DNA from: an uncultured Duodenibacillus sp.
GTDB taxonomy: Bacteria > Pseudomonadota > Gammaproteobacteria > Burkholderiales > Burkholderiaceae_F
DNA length: 37,590 nucleotides
Assembly: GCA_944388865.1 (NCBI GenBank)
Contig: CALXKM010000040.1
Span: forward strand, 1-37,590
Reading direction: 5' to 3'
Shown here: positions 18,919-26,396 of the stretch, one piece after another
Layout: each line of letters starts with the position of its first letter
Position numbering within the stretch: position 1 is the stretch's first letter
Translations under genes and position numbers: made by a program
The notes under the pieces: model-generated
The model's input: only the letters and a program-made list of their open reading frames with translations
The model's database searches: none
What the model was told of the DNA's origin: nothing

Positions 18919-18942
18919 GTGCAATTATCTGATCAGTTGCAC
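18919..18942. promoter_or_regulatory. palindrome just upstream of the Dcu gene
   Basis: GTGCAA (18919-18924) and TTGCAC (18937-18942) flank an inner palindrome CTGATCAG (18929-18936). It lies 30-53 bases before the start codon, so it is either an operator overlapping the promoter or a hairpin in the mRNA leader. Confidence 0.45.
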
Positions 18943-18981
18943 TCCTTAGGGGGTAGGACTTCGAGGCTATTTTGCAATCTT

Positions 18982-18995
18982 TTGACCTGTGTCGA
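18982..18995. promoter_or_regulatory. FNR-like site upstream of the Dcu gene
   Basis: TTGAC-CTGT-GTCGA resembles the FNR consensus TTGAT-N4-ATCAA at 7 of 10 positions, about 95-105 bases before the start codon. Anaerobic control would suit a Dcu carrier. I could not pair it with a convincing -10 box, so it is only a candidate. Confidence 0.3.
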
Positions 18996-19031
18996 ATTGT
19001 TAGTAATCTTTACGATTTCGGAGAAATGTGC

Positions 19032-19139
19032 GGTATACCACTGCTTTTATCCTATCTTTCATATCGTGAAAGGACTAAAAATCAGGGAAAAATAAAGAGG
19101 GTTTGACAGGGGAAACGATATACCTCTCACGAGGTATAT
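19032..19139. promoter_or_regulatory. repeated GGTATA-type palindromes between rhodanese and Dcu genes
   Basis: GGTATACC (19032-19039) is a perfect 8-base palindrome. ATATACCTC-TCAC-GAGGTATAT (19118-19139) is a 9-bp perfect inverted repeat with a four-base loop. Both share the half-site GGTATA, giving four half-sites in about 110 bases. The spacing suggests binding of a dimeric regulator. A TTGACA at 19103-19108 lies beside the larger repeat on the plus strand, but no gene reads that way. The rest of 18996-19300 holds no gene I can support. Confidence 0.45.
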
Positions 19140-19300
19140 TGATGTAAAAAGAAAACTAGACGTTCAAATATGGTGATATCCCTTAGGCCAAGCTGATGAT
19201 TTTTAGAAAAATGATGAGAGACGTTTCTTCGGCAAATAGTTCGCCGCAAAGAAACGAACGTGTTTTTTGTCATGCAGCCGCATTGCAAAAGAATTGAGGT

Positions 19301-19612
19301 CTATTCAATTTCGTATGGCCAATCAAGAATGCCGCCGAAGTTGACGACATCCTGCCAGCCGCGATCGTGCAGGAGCTGCGCGGCAATGCCGCTGCGTCGT
19401 CCGCTGCGGCAGTAAAGCAAAAATTTGGCGGTTTTGTCGGAGAGCGTCTCAGGAATTTTTCCTTCAACGATTGCATCAAGCTCAATGTTGATGGCGTTCG
19501 GAATATGACCGGCGGCAAATTCGGCCGGCGTTCGCACGTCAATCACCGTCAAAGGTGCGTTCGAGAGCATGAGCTTTCGAGCTTCGTCCTGCGGCATGTC
19601 AAGGTTGGGCAT
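19301..19612 (-). CDS. single-domain rhodanese-like sulfurtransferase
   Basis: A 103-residue rhodanese domain. The catalytic loop is CRSGRRS with the persulfide-forming C68, preceded by VIDVRTPAEFAAGHIPNAINI, the N-terminal signature. It is likely to move sulfane sulfur in the cytoplasm (PspE/GlpE size), but the donor is unknown. ATG at 19612 is chosen. An upstream ATG at 19702 would add 30 partly hydrophobic residues but begins inside a terminator with a seven-T tail, which makes it unlikely. It follows dmsB on the same strand but is separated by that terminator. Confidence 0.88.
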   Translation of the reverse strand: MPNLDMPQDEARKLMLSNAPLTVIDVRTPAEFAAGHIPNAINIELDAIVEGKIPETLSDKTAKFLLYCRSGRRSGIAAQLLHDRGWQDVVNFGGILDWPYEIE

Positions 19613-19706
19613 AAAAAGACTCACAAAACAGAAAAATGTAGAAAAAAGAAGACGACCGGCTTGGCAACGTACAGGAGAGTCTATTCTCAAAGAAAATGGC
19701 AATGCA

Positions 19707-19748
19707 AAAAAAGCCCCGCAAGCGCTCTTTTTGCAGAACGCTGCGGGT
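19707..19748 (-). terminator. terminator of the dmsAB-type operon
   Basis: On the minus strand CCCGCAGCG (19748-19740) pairs with CGCTTGCGGG (19725-19716) with one bulge, followed by GC and seven T (19713-19707). Confidence 0.8.
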
Positions 19749-19818
19749 CTGACGATTGTCCGAAGAGTCCGGCATCAAGCGGCGGTTAAGCCGCAGACGC
19801 CTGTTTTCTTATTTTTGA

Positions 19819-20430
19819 TTAAAAGCGATGTGCTTTGCCGCCTTCGCTGCCGGCGGGCTTGGCCGTGCGGCAGGGCTTGATGACGATCGAAGGCTTGGTG
19901 GCTGCGCCCGAAGGCAGCGGCGCAATCGCGTCAACCGTGCCGTACTTGCGGCGTAGCTCCTCAATGTCGCCGAAGTCAAGCGCTCGCTCCGGGCAGCTTT
20001 CCACACATACAGGCATGCCGCCTTTTTGCGTGCGCTCCAGGCACCCGTCGCACTTTCGCATCTTCATTGCCTTCTTGTCGAGCTGCGGCACGCCGTAGGG
20101 GCATGCCTTGGCGCACATGCCGCAGCCGATGCACTTGGCCGTGTCGATGACGACCAGACCGTCTTCGGCGCGTTTGAAGTGCGCACCCGTCGGGCAGACC
20201 TTGACGCAGGCAGGATCGGCGCATTCGTTGCAGCCCATCGAGACGTAGTAGGCATAGACGTCCTGACGCCAGGTGCCGTCCCAGTTCTTGCGCCAGGAGC
20301 CTCCTTCGTACTCAATGACGCGGCGCAGATTCAGGCCGACGGGCATGTTCTTGAGGTCGGCGCAGGCAACCGAACAGGTGCGGCAGCCGGCGCAGCGGCT
20401 CACGTCGATGAAAAAACCTTTTTGTGACAT
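19819..20430 (-). CDS. dmsB: DMSO-reductase-type iron-sulfur subunit (DmsB-like)
   Basis: A 203-residue protein with four 4Fe-4S cysteine groups in the order of DmsB: CAGCRTCSVAC (near 14-24), CNECADPACVKVCP, CIGCGMCAKACP and CDGCLERTQKGGMPVCVESCPE. It carries electrons from the membrane to the molybdenum subunit. The gene starts 18 bases after dmsA and shares its operon. No membrane anchor gene (dmsC) follows; a terminator does. The last 30 residues are rich in Ala, Pro and Lys. The substrate of the complex cannot be read from this subunit. Confidence 0.9.
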   Translation of the reverse strand: MSQKGFFIDVSRCAGCRTCSVACADLKNMPVGLNLRRVIEYEGGSWRKNWDGTWRQDVYAYYVSMGCNECADPACVKVCPTGAHFKRAEDGLVVIDTAKCIGCGMCAKACPYGVPQLDKKAMKMRKCDGCLERTQKGGMPVCVESCPERALDFGDIEELRRKYGTVDAIAPLPSGAATKPSIVIKPCRTAKPAGSEGGKAHRF

Positions 20431-20448
20431 TTGTCGTTCTCCCCGTCA

Positions 20449-22824
20449 TCAGGCCTTGCGAACCTGAACCAAAATGTTGTGCTGCGCATTGCCCTTGCCA
20501 AGCGGGCTCGGACGGTGCGCGGTGAGCGTGTTGATGCAGCCGCCCACGTCGATGCGCTTGCCGTTGATCATCTCAGGCTTGTACCAAGCGCCTTGCGGGA
20601 TGGTGACGACGCCGGGCATGATGCGGGGCGTCACGCGAGCAGGCAGCCGAACCGTGCCGCGGTCGTTGAAGACGTCGACCATGTCGCCGTCGGCAATGCC
20701 GCGGCTTTGAGCGTCGAGCACATTCATGAAGACCACGTCGGGGTGCAGCTCACGCAGCTTCGGGAGGTTGTGGAACGTCGAATGAATGCGGCCGTGACCG
20801 TGGAAGCCGAAGCACTGCAGCGGATACTTCTTGGCCTTGGGGTCGCCCGGCATGTCCCAGGTGCTCCAGAAGACGGGGATCGGGGAAATGACGTCGCCCT
20901 CGGCAAGCTTCCAGTCGCTGACCATCTTGGCAAGCGACTCGGAGTAGATTTCGATCTTGCCCGAGGCGGTCTTGAGCTTATTCTTCTCAGGATCCTTGCG
21001 GAAGGCTTCAAGCGCGATCGGATCCTTGCGCACGCCCCAGAGCTTGGCCATGCCGTTTTTCCAGAACGTATCGAAGTCAGGCAGCGAAGGCACCTTCTTG
21101 CGCGTAGCCTCGTAGCACCAGCGCACCCATTCGTCCTGCGTGCGGCCTTCGGTGTAGGCCTCTTCAAGCCCAAGCTCCTTGGCAATCAGGCGGCAGATTT
21201 CCCAGCTTGACTTCTGTTCGTACTGCGGCTCGACAGCCTTCTGGATGGCGAGCATGCAGGCCACGTCGCCGTGGCTGCCGCCCTGGCAGGCCATATCGTT
21301 TGTTTCAGGCCCCAAGATGTCGGGCAGGAGGATGTCGGCATAGCGGCACGAAGGCGTCATCATGTTGTCGCAGACAACGAGGAATTCGAGCTTGGTTTCA
21401 TCGGCAAGCACCTTGTCGGTCCAGTTGCAGTCTCCGTGCTGGTTGATCATCGTGTTGCCGCCCGAGTTGACGATCATCTTGATGTTTTGGGTGAGCCGCT
21501 CTGCGCCCTTGATGCCGTCGGTGGTGCGGGTCATTTCCTTGCCGCGAAGGATAGCATCGGTCCACAGATACACCGGGATCGTCGCCTTTACCGGGTTCTT
21601 GCCTACGGGCAGATACACAGCCGGGAAGGGCGTGTTGCCTTCATGCTCGCCCGAGTTGGTGCCGGGCAGACCTACCTGGCCCAAAAGGATGGGCACCATG
21701 GCGATGGCGCGGGCCGTTTCTTCGCCGTTGGCCTGACGCTGCGGACCCCAGCCTTGAGAGACGAAAAGCGGCTTGGTCTTGGCCATTTCGCGCGCAAGAT
21801 TGCGGATGACGTCAACCGGAATGCCGGTGATTTTGGAAGCCCACTCGGGGGTCTTGGGCGTCTCGTCCTTGCCGCGGCCCAAAATGTAGGACTTGTAGTC
21901 GCCGTTTTTGGGAGCAGAGGCAGGAAGCGTTTTTTCGTCGTAGCCCACGCAGTACTTGTCAAGGAATTCCTGATCGACCCAGTTGTGGGTGATGAATTCA
22001 TAGGCAAGCGCGCCCACGAGCGCCGCGTCGGTGCCCGGGCGAATGGGAATCCACTGATCAGCGCGCGTGGTGGCGGTATCCGTAAAGCACGGATCGATGA
22101 CGATCATGCGCGGACGGTGACGCGTCATGGCGGCATCAACCTGAAAGCCCTTGCCGCCGCCCGAGGGACGCATGACGGAGAAGTTGTTGCCGAAAACGAC
22201 ATAGAGTTCGGCGTTGGCGATTTCGCTTGGAAGCGAGGCGGGACGCCCGCCGTAGGTAAATGGAAACGACGCCTGAAGCTGGGCGTTGGAATAAGAGCCG
22301 TAGTACTTCAGATAGCCGCCCATCAGGTTCATCAAGCGCTGCCAGGAGCGGCGAGAGCTCACAATTGACTGCTGGCCCGAGCAGTACTGCCAGTAGATGG
22401 CCTCGTTGCCGTAGGTTTCCTTGATGCGCTTCCATTCAGAAGCAATGGTCTTGATGGCCTCATCCCACGAGATGCGCTCAAACTTTCCTTCGCCGCGTTT
22501 GCCTACGCGCTTCATCGGATACTTCAAGCGGTCAGGCGAATAGATGCGCTCGCGCATCGAGCGGCCTCTTTGGCAGGCACGCAGCTGACGGGGCCCGAGC
22601 GTTTCGGGCTGGGTGTTGTCGGTTTCAATGCGAATGACCTGGCCGTTTTTGGTAAAGCAGCGAACTGGGCAGCGCTGACCGCAGTTGATGACGCAGGCGC
22701 ACCACTTGTAGTGGCCGTAGTCCTCAACGGCAGCGGCAACAGCCTGCGCGACGTGACTCAGCGGAAGACCGCTTGCGGCCAGAGCCGACAGAAGCGTTCT
22801 TCTCGAGATCGAGAAATCAAGCAT
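20449..22824 (-). CDS. dmsA: DMSO-reductase-family molybdopterin oxidoreductase catalytic subunit (DmsA-like)
   Basis: A 791-residue Tat-exported molybdoenzyme. The twin-arginine signal is SISRRTLLSALAASG near residues 5-19. The cluster cysteines CxxxCxxxC are at C44, C48, C52, with C84 (LRACQRG). S179 in YGSYSNAQ aligns with the Mo-ligating serine of DmsA, placing it in the DMSO/TMAO/N-oxide/S-oxide group and not with nitrate reductases. The C-terminal cofactor domain ends GNAQHNILVQVRKA. The ATG at 22824 has AGGAGAT upstream; a longer frame to 22935 would bury the Tat signal. Specific substrate is unknown; DMSO, methionine sulfoxide or other S/N-oxides are possible. Confidence 0.9.
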   Translation of the reverse strand: MLDFSISRRTLLSALAASGLPLSHVAQAVAAAVEDYGHYKWCACVINCGQRCPVRCFTKNGQVIRIETDNTQPETLGPRQLRACQRGRSMRERIYSPDRLKYPMKRVGKRGEGKFERISWDEAIKTIASEWKRIKETYGNEAIYWQYCSGQQSIVSSRRSWQRLMNLMGGYLKYYGSYSNAQLQASFPFTYGGRPASLPSEIANAELYVVFGNNFSVMRPSGGGKGFQVDAAMTRHRPRMIVIDPCFTDTATTRADQWIPIRPGTDAALVGALAYEFITHNWVDQEFLDKYCVGYDEKTLPASAPKNGDYKSYILGRGKDETPKTPEWASKITGIPVDVIRNLAREMAKTKPLFVSQGWGPQRQANGEETARAIAMVPILLGQVGLPGTNSGEHEGNTPFPAVYLPVGKNPVKATIPVYLWTDAILRGKEMTRTTDGIKGAERLTQNIKMIVNSGGNTMINQHGDCNWTDKVLADETKLEFLVVCDNMMTPSCRYADILLPDILGPETNDMACQGGSHGDVACMLAIQKAVEPQYEQKSSWEICRLIAKELGLEEAYTEGRTQDEWVRWCYEATRKKVPSLPDFDTFWKNGMAKLWGVRKDPIALEAFRKDPEKNKLKTASGKIEIYSESLAKMVSDWKLAEGDVISPIPVFWSTWDMPGDPKAKKYPLQCFGFHGHGRIHSTFHNLPKLRELHPDVVFMNVLDAQSRGIADGDMVDVFNDRGTVRLPARVTPRIMPGVVTIPQGAWYKPEMINGKRIDVGGCINTLTAHRPSPLGKGNAQHNILVQVRKA

Positions 22825-23080
22825 GTTTTCATCTCCTGATAAAGCAGACCCATCGGCCGACGGCTGTCGTTTTTTGTTGTGCCGGGCTTGCAAAGGAATA
22901 AGTCTGCAGTGGGGGTAAGCGTGGCTGCGATGCAAGGCGCATTTCGCGCACAGCCCGCAGAGTCAGTCTACGGGATAACGCCTATCGGCAGAGCTTCTTT
23001 GAATGTAAATTCAGACGGTGCTTTTTTGACGCAGGGCAAGCGAAAGATACTTCTATGGCTTCCTTGCTCGAAAGTTCTTC
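22825..23080. other. upstream region of dmsA running into the IS607 remnant
   Basis: No gene is seen. The palindrome TGAAT-GTAA-ATTCA (23000-23013) has FNR-like geometry (five-base halves, four-base spacer) but matches the consensus at only 3 of 5 positions per half and is about 180 bases from dmsA. The left boundary of the mobile element should lie in the right part of this stretch, because the recombinase homology starts abruptly at about 23081. Confidence 0.5.
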
Positions 23081-23377
23081 TTGGGACTGCAGTCTTTACT
23101 GGAGAAAGTGCTTGAAGGTAAAATCGAGCGCCTGGTCATCACCCATAAAGATCGCCTGCTGCGGTTCGGGGCCGAGCTGATTTTCTCCATATGTGAAATG
23201 CAAAACGTTGAAGTGGTGATCATCAACAAAGGAGAAGAAGCTTCGTTTGAGGAGGACCTGGCCAAAGATGTTTTAGAAATCATCACCGTGTTCAGCGCCC
23301 GCTTGTACGGTTCACGCAGTAAGAAAAATCAGAAGCTGATAAACGGGATGAAAGAAGCTGTAAAGGCAGCTCAGTAG
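23081..23377 (+). pseudogene. IS607 serine recombinase TnpA, C-terminal fragment
   Basis: About 98 residues beginning LGLQSLLEKVLEGKIERLVITHKDRLLRFGAEL match the second half of an IS607-family resolvase catalytic domain, including the conserved arginines of KDRLLRFG and the C-terminal helix ending in a Lys/Gln-rich tail. A full protein is about 190-220 residues. The missing part carries the MerR-like DNA-binding domain and the catalytic serine. Upstream codons of the frame (to about 23030) are open but unlike the family. It cannot be catalytically active as read. Confidence 0.8.
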
Positions 23378-23394
23378 ATTGAAAGACAAATCGA

Positions 23395-24516
23395 ATGAGT
23401 ATTCATAGAGCCCACAAAATCGAGCTCATTGTTGATGAAGAACAGGAGCTGTATCTGAAGAAAGCGGTCGGCTGTGCCCGATTTGCTTTTAATTGGGCAT
23501 TAAACGAATGGATCCGGGAGTATGAAGCCTATAAAAAGGATCCATCCCTTCCGAAACCGAATCAATACAGCCTGCGCCGAAAATTAAATGCCATCAAGCG
23601 AGAGCAGTTTCCGTGGATGATGGAAGTCACCAAGTGTGCCGTGCAGATGGCCATTATTCAGTTAGGTCAGGCCTTTGCAAATTTTTGGAGAGATCCCGAA
23701 CACTTCAAGTATCCGAAGTTCAAGAAAAAGTACGTCCACGACAGCTTTACCATCAGCAATGATCAATTTGAAGTCGAAGGTTCACGCATTCGCATACCGA
23801 AGCTCGGCTGGGTGCGAATGCGTGAGCCGTTGCGTTTCAAAGGGGCCAAAATCCTTTGGGCAACGGTCTCGCGGCACGGCAAACGGTGGTACGTGAGTCT
23901 GAGCTGTGAGCTTGCCGATCTGAATCATCTGACACCGGCCAAAAACCAAGGCACGGTGGGAGTGGATTTAGGGGTGAAGTCTCTGGCGGTACTCTCGAAT
24001 CACAAGATGTTTGAAGCGCTGCAACCTTTAAAGGAAAGTCTGTCGAAGCTTCGCCGACTGCAAAGGAAGTTGGCGAGAAGTAAGAAAGAAGGCAAAAACC
24101 GTACAAAGCTGGTGTTGGAAATTGGCGAGATGCATCGCAAGATTTTCAATTATCGGCAAAACGCTTTGCATCAGCTCACGAACTATTTGACCACTCGCTT
24201 TTCACGGATTGTGATCGAGGATCTGAATGTGAGCGGAATGCTCAAAAATGGGAAATTATCCCGCTGCATAGCGGATGTGGGGTTTTATGAGTTCAGACGG
24301 CAGCTGATGTACAAGGCCGAGCAAAGGGGCTGTGAGGTGATCATAGCGGATCGGTTTTATGCGAGCTCGAAGACGTGCGGCTATTGCTGTCAGAAAAACG
24401 ACGAGCTCACGCTTTCGGACAGACACTGGAAGTGTCCGCACTGTGGAGCCGAAATCAAAGATCGGGACTTCAATGCGGCAATAAATTTAAAAAGATATAC
24501 CGAGCGGCCGGACTGA
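23395..24516 (+). CDS. tnpB: RNA-guided endonuclease TnpB, IS607 type
   Basis: A 373-residue TnpB with an intact RuvC triad: D191 (GVDLG), E275 (IEDLN) and D358 (KDRDFNAAIN). The zinc ribbon is CGYC (328-331) and CPHCG (347-351). It shares little with the other TnpB of the window beyond these motifs, so it is a separate lineage. Starts at ATG 23395, 17 bases after the recombinase fragment. The protein ends soon after the third RuvC motif (KRYTERPD), shorter at the C-terminus than the IS605 copy, so most of its guide-RNA scaffold is outside the coding frame. All catalytic residues survive although the element's recombinase is dead. Confidence 0.92.
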   Translation: MSIHRAHKIELIVDEEQELYLKKAVGCARFAFNWALNEWIREYEAYKKDPSLPKPNQYSLRRKLNAIKREQFPWMMEVTKCAVQMAIIQLGQAFANFWRDPEHFKYPKFKKKYVHDSFTISNDQFEVEGSRIRIPKLGWVRMREPLRFKGAKILWATVSRHGKRWYVSLSCELADLNHLTPAKNQGTVGVDLGVKSLAVLSNHKMFEALQPLKESLSKLRRLQRKLARSKKEGKNRTKLVLEIGEMHRKIFNYRQNALHQLTNYLTTRFSRIVIEDLNVSGMLKNGKLSRCIADVGFYEFRRQLMYKAEQRGCEVIIADRFYASSKTCGYCCQKNDELTLSDRHWKCPHCGAEIKDRDFNAAINLKRYTERPD

Positions 24517-24645
24517 TTTTGATGAGTCCGGCTGTGCCGTGAGTTACACGGTCAACGCCTTTGCCTGCCGAGAAAGGGAGAAAACTCGGAATATGACCCG
24601 AGGCAGGCCTGAAGGATTCTCGCAAGAGAGTTTTTCAGTGAGAGA
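24517..24645 (+). ncRNA. putative guide RNA scaffold of the IS607-type TnpB
   Basis: Directly after the tnpB stop the sequence is rich in nested stems. CCGTG..CACGG lies near 24537-24551. GCCTGCC (24563-24569) pairs with GGCAGGC (24602-24608), overlapping an alternative CCGAG/CTCGG stem (24568-24589). A small TCTC-GCAA-GAGA hairpin with GTTTTT follows at about 24618-24636. TnpB guide RNAs arise from this position. The last hairpin may instead be a terminator. Confidence 0.4.
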
Positions 24646-24872
24646 TGAGCTCTGGCTTCAGAGAGATTTGAAGTGAAACTTATCCCGATGATGGAGGAAG
24701 GAAAACCCGGAATTGAGTAGATATTTTGAGTATATCTAATTAATTTCGAGTAAGTTTTTCGTAACGGTTTGGGGAGAACATTGGGAAAAGCCGCCAGTTT
24801 AGGATATGAAGACTGTGCCTATGGCAAAGTGCGTACAATGAGGCGGCCAAATGACTTTCGGGAGAAGAACTC
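24646..24872. other. gap between the IS607 remnant and endA
   Basis: No gene is supported. It holds the presumed right margin of the mobile element and the endA promoter. TACAAT at 24834-24839 is a plausible -10 box with no clear -35. GGGAGAAG near 24860-24867 is the ribosome site of endA. Confidence 0.4.
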
Positions 24873-25625
24873 GTGCAGAAAAAGACCATTTTGTTTGCCG
24901 CAGCGGCTTTTTTCATCGCTGCAAGCGGGGCTGTATTTGCGGCAGGAAATGAACATATCGAGTCGTTCAATAAGGCAAAAAAGCTCCTTGAACAGAAGGT
25001 GTATTTTGATCATCGCGTTACCTTCTATTGTCAGGCCCCCTTTGATGCAAAAAAGCGCATTACACTGCCTGAGGGTTTTTCTGCGCCCAAGCACGCCAAG
25101 CGCTCCTCGAGAGTCGAATGGGAGCACGTGGTGCCGGCGGAAAACTTCGGTCGGGCGTTTGTTGAGTGGCGCGAAGGAAATGCAACGTGCGTCGACAGCA
25201 AGGGCCGCAGCTTCAAGGGAAGAAAGTGCGCTGAAAAGGTCAATGCTTCCTATCGCTTGATGCAGTCAGATCTCTACAACCTCTATCCGGCCATCGGATC
25301 GGTAAACGCCATGCGGTCAAACTACCGCTATCAGATGCTGCCGGGGGTGCCCAATACGTTTGGCACCTGCGCCATGAAGATTGACGGGCGGCGCGCCGAG
25401 CCGCCTGAATATACGCGAGGGGCGATTGCGCGCACTTCTCTTTATATGGAAGACGCCTACAGCGTCTACAAAATGTCTAGTTCGCAGAGAAAGCTGATGC
25501 AGGCTTGGGACAAGATGCACCCTGTGGATCAATGGGAGTGCCTGAGGGCCAAGCGCATTGAAGCCATTCAGGGAAATGAGAACAAGTTTGTGAGCGAGCC
25601 TTGCCGCAGGAAAGGGTGGTATTAA
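24873..25625 (+). CDS. endA: endonuclease I (EndA/Dns family), secreted or periplasmic
   Basis: A 250-residue nuclease with an N-terminal signal peptide (hydrophobic 5-23, cleavage probably after VFA). The catalytic beta-beta-alpha-metal segment is VEWEHVVPAENFG with H85. Further family features are DLYNLYPAIGSVNAMRSNYRY and paired cysteines for disulfides. Enzymes of this family cut single- and double-stranded DNA non-specifically in the periplasm or outside the cell. Translation starts at GTG (24873) behind a GGGAGAAG site. It converges on the toxin-antitoxin operon with only 19 bases between stops and no visible terminator. Confidence 0.93.
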   Translation: MQKKTILFAAAAFFIAASGAVFAAGNEHIESFNKAKKLLEQKVYFDHRVTFYCQAPFDAKKRITLPEGFSAPKHAKRSSRVEWEHVVPAENFGRAFVEWREGNATCVDSKGRSFKGRKCAEKVNASYRLMQSDLYNLYPAIGSVNAMRSNYRYQMLPGVPNTFGTCAMKIDGRRAEPPEYTRGAIARTSLYMEDAYSVYKMSSSQRKLMQAWDKMHPVDQWECLRAKRIEAIQGNENKFVSEPCRRKGWY

Positions 25626-25644
25626 AAATCGGGTCTTATTGAGC

Positions 25645-26067
25645 CTACTCAGAGTCAATTCGCTTCACGTTTTCCATTGGAGGGATTGCCAAAGGAAAAG
25701 TCACGATTAAACCAATTGACATAACAAGCTGCTGCAGCTTGCTGGCCAAAACGCAATAAACCGGCTTAATAAACTGATCGTAAATTTCCTGACGACGATC
25801 CTCATAGTTTTCAAGCGGCTCATCAAATAAATAGGCAATCCGTCCAGTACAAGATGCAGAGTACATTGGAGTCTTGTCATCAGCCAGCATTCCTTTCGAA
25901 ATCAGCGTGCCTTCCACAATAAGTTTCTTTCCATCATTTCTCAGTTTGGTTGTAACCGGAAAAGACAACTGCGTGGTTCCCTTCAACGATTGAGACGTGA
26001 AAACGTTTGGATTGGACGTCACGCTAACCGAAGTAATGAGCAACGGTTCTTCTCTGATAACTTTCAT
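25645..26067 (-). CDS. SecB-like chaperone, third gene of a probable toxin-antitoxin-chaperone module
   Basis: A 140-residue protein without signal peptide or membrane helix. Its layout is SecB-like: N-terminal strands, a VTTKLRNDGKKLIVEGTLISK strand pair, a second strand around CTGRIAYLF, then a helix (YEDRRQEIYDQFIKPVYCVLASKLQQLVMSIGL) and a hydrophobic FPLAIPPMEN end resembling the LP-rich SecB C-terminus. The gene overlaps the HigA-type antitoxin by ATGA and is co-transcribed with it. In TAC systems such a chaperone folds and protects the antitoxin. Similarity is by shape and context; I cannot exclude another small family. Confidence 0.5.
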   Translation of the reverse strand: MKVIREEPLLITSVSVTSNPNVFTSQSLKGTTQLSFPVTTKLRNDGKKLIVEGTLISKGMLADDKTPMYSASCTGRIAYLFDEPLENYEDRRQEIYDQFIKPVYCVLASKLQQLVMSIGLIVTFPLAIPPMENVKRIDSE

Positions 26068-26396
26068 ACCGCAGTGCTCCAGACCCCCTGTTTGATGCGA
26101 GGCATGATGCCAACTTCTTCACGAACGGAAGTCCTAGGTGCCAGCCGCACCACATCGCATCTGTACTGAGCGTCCATATCTAACCAGAAATCTGGCGTGC
26201 CTCCGAGCAAAGCAGATAACTTATCTGCCATAACGGACGACACAGCAATACATCCGCCAAGAAATGCCTCAAAATCGGATTCCCCTAATCCAAGAGCATC
26301 ACGGGCACACTCACGGCGGCAAGTCCCATCCTCAATTGCATCTCTGAGCAATTCACCCGGGGGTGTGGACCAATTCCTTACAAAACCTTTAGTCAT
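26064..26396 (-). CDS. higA: HigA-type antitoxin, XRE helix-turn-helix
   Basis: A 110-residue protein. STPPGELLRDAIED opens the HigA family fold, the helix-turn-helix spans about residues 20-60 (CARDALGLGESDFEAFLGG), and GTPDFWLDMDAQYRCDVV is the typical HigA/VapI C-terminal helix. After it come about 30 extra residues ending PRIKQGVWSTAV, which could be a chaperone-dependent tail of the sort found in TAC antitoxins. The start at 26396 lies inside the end of the toxin gene (8-base overlap). The protein should neutralise HigB and repress the operon. Confidence 0.85.
   Translation of the reverse strand: MTKGFVRNWSTPPGELLRDAIEDGTCRRECARDALGLGESDFEAFLGGCIAVSSVMADKLSALLGGTPDFWLDMDAQYRCDVVRLAPRTSVREEVGIMPRIKQGVWSTAV

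Larger units (their letters stand above)
23081..24740 (+). mobile_element. degenerate IS607-type element (left end lost)
   Basis: A beheaded serine recombinase of the IS607 type and an intact TnpB lie 17 bases apart on the same strand, the IS607 order. The left end and the N-terminal DNA-binding half of the recombinase are absent. The right end cannot be placed exactly. The structured non-coding stretch after tnpB runs to about 24740, including the dyad AGATAT..ATATCT (24719-24737). Base composition is lower in GC than the neighbouring dms and nap genes. Confidence 0.7.

Noticed and set aside
19301-19702. Longer rhodanese with a hydrophobic N-terminus (possible signal peptide)
   Set aside because: The longer start at 19702 lies right at the seven-T tail of the upstream terminator, and the domain begins naturally at 19612.
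21271-22368. 365-codon frame antisense to dmsA
   Set aside because: Opposite strand is an unmistakable molybdoenzyme. The antisense frame is low in sense-like features and has no start context.
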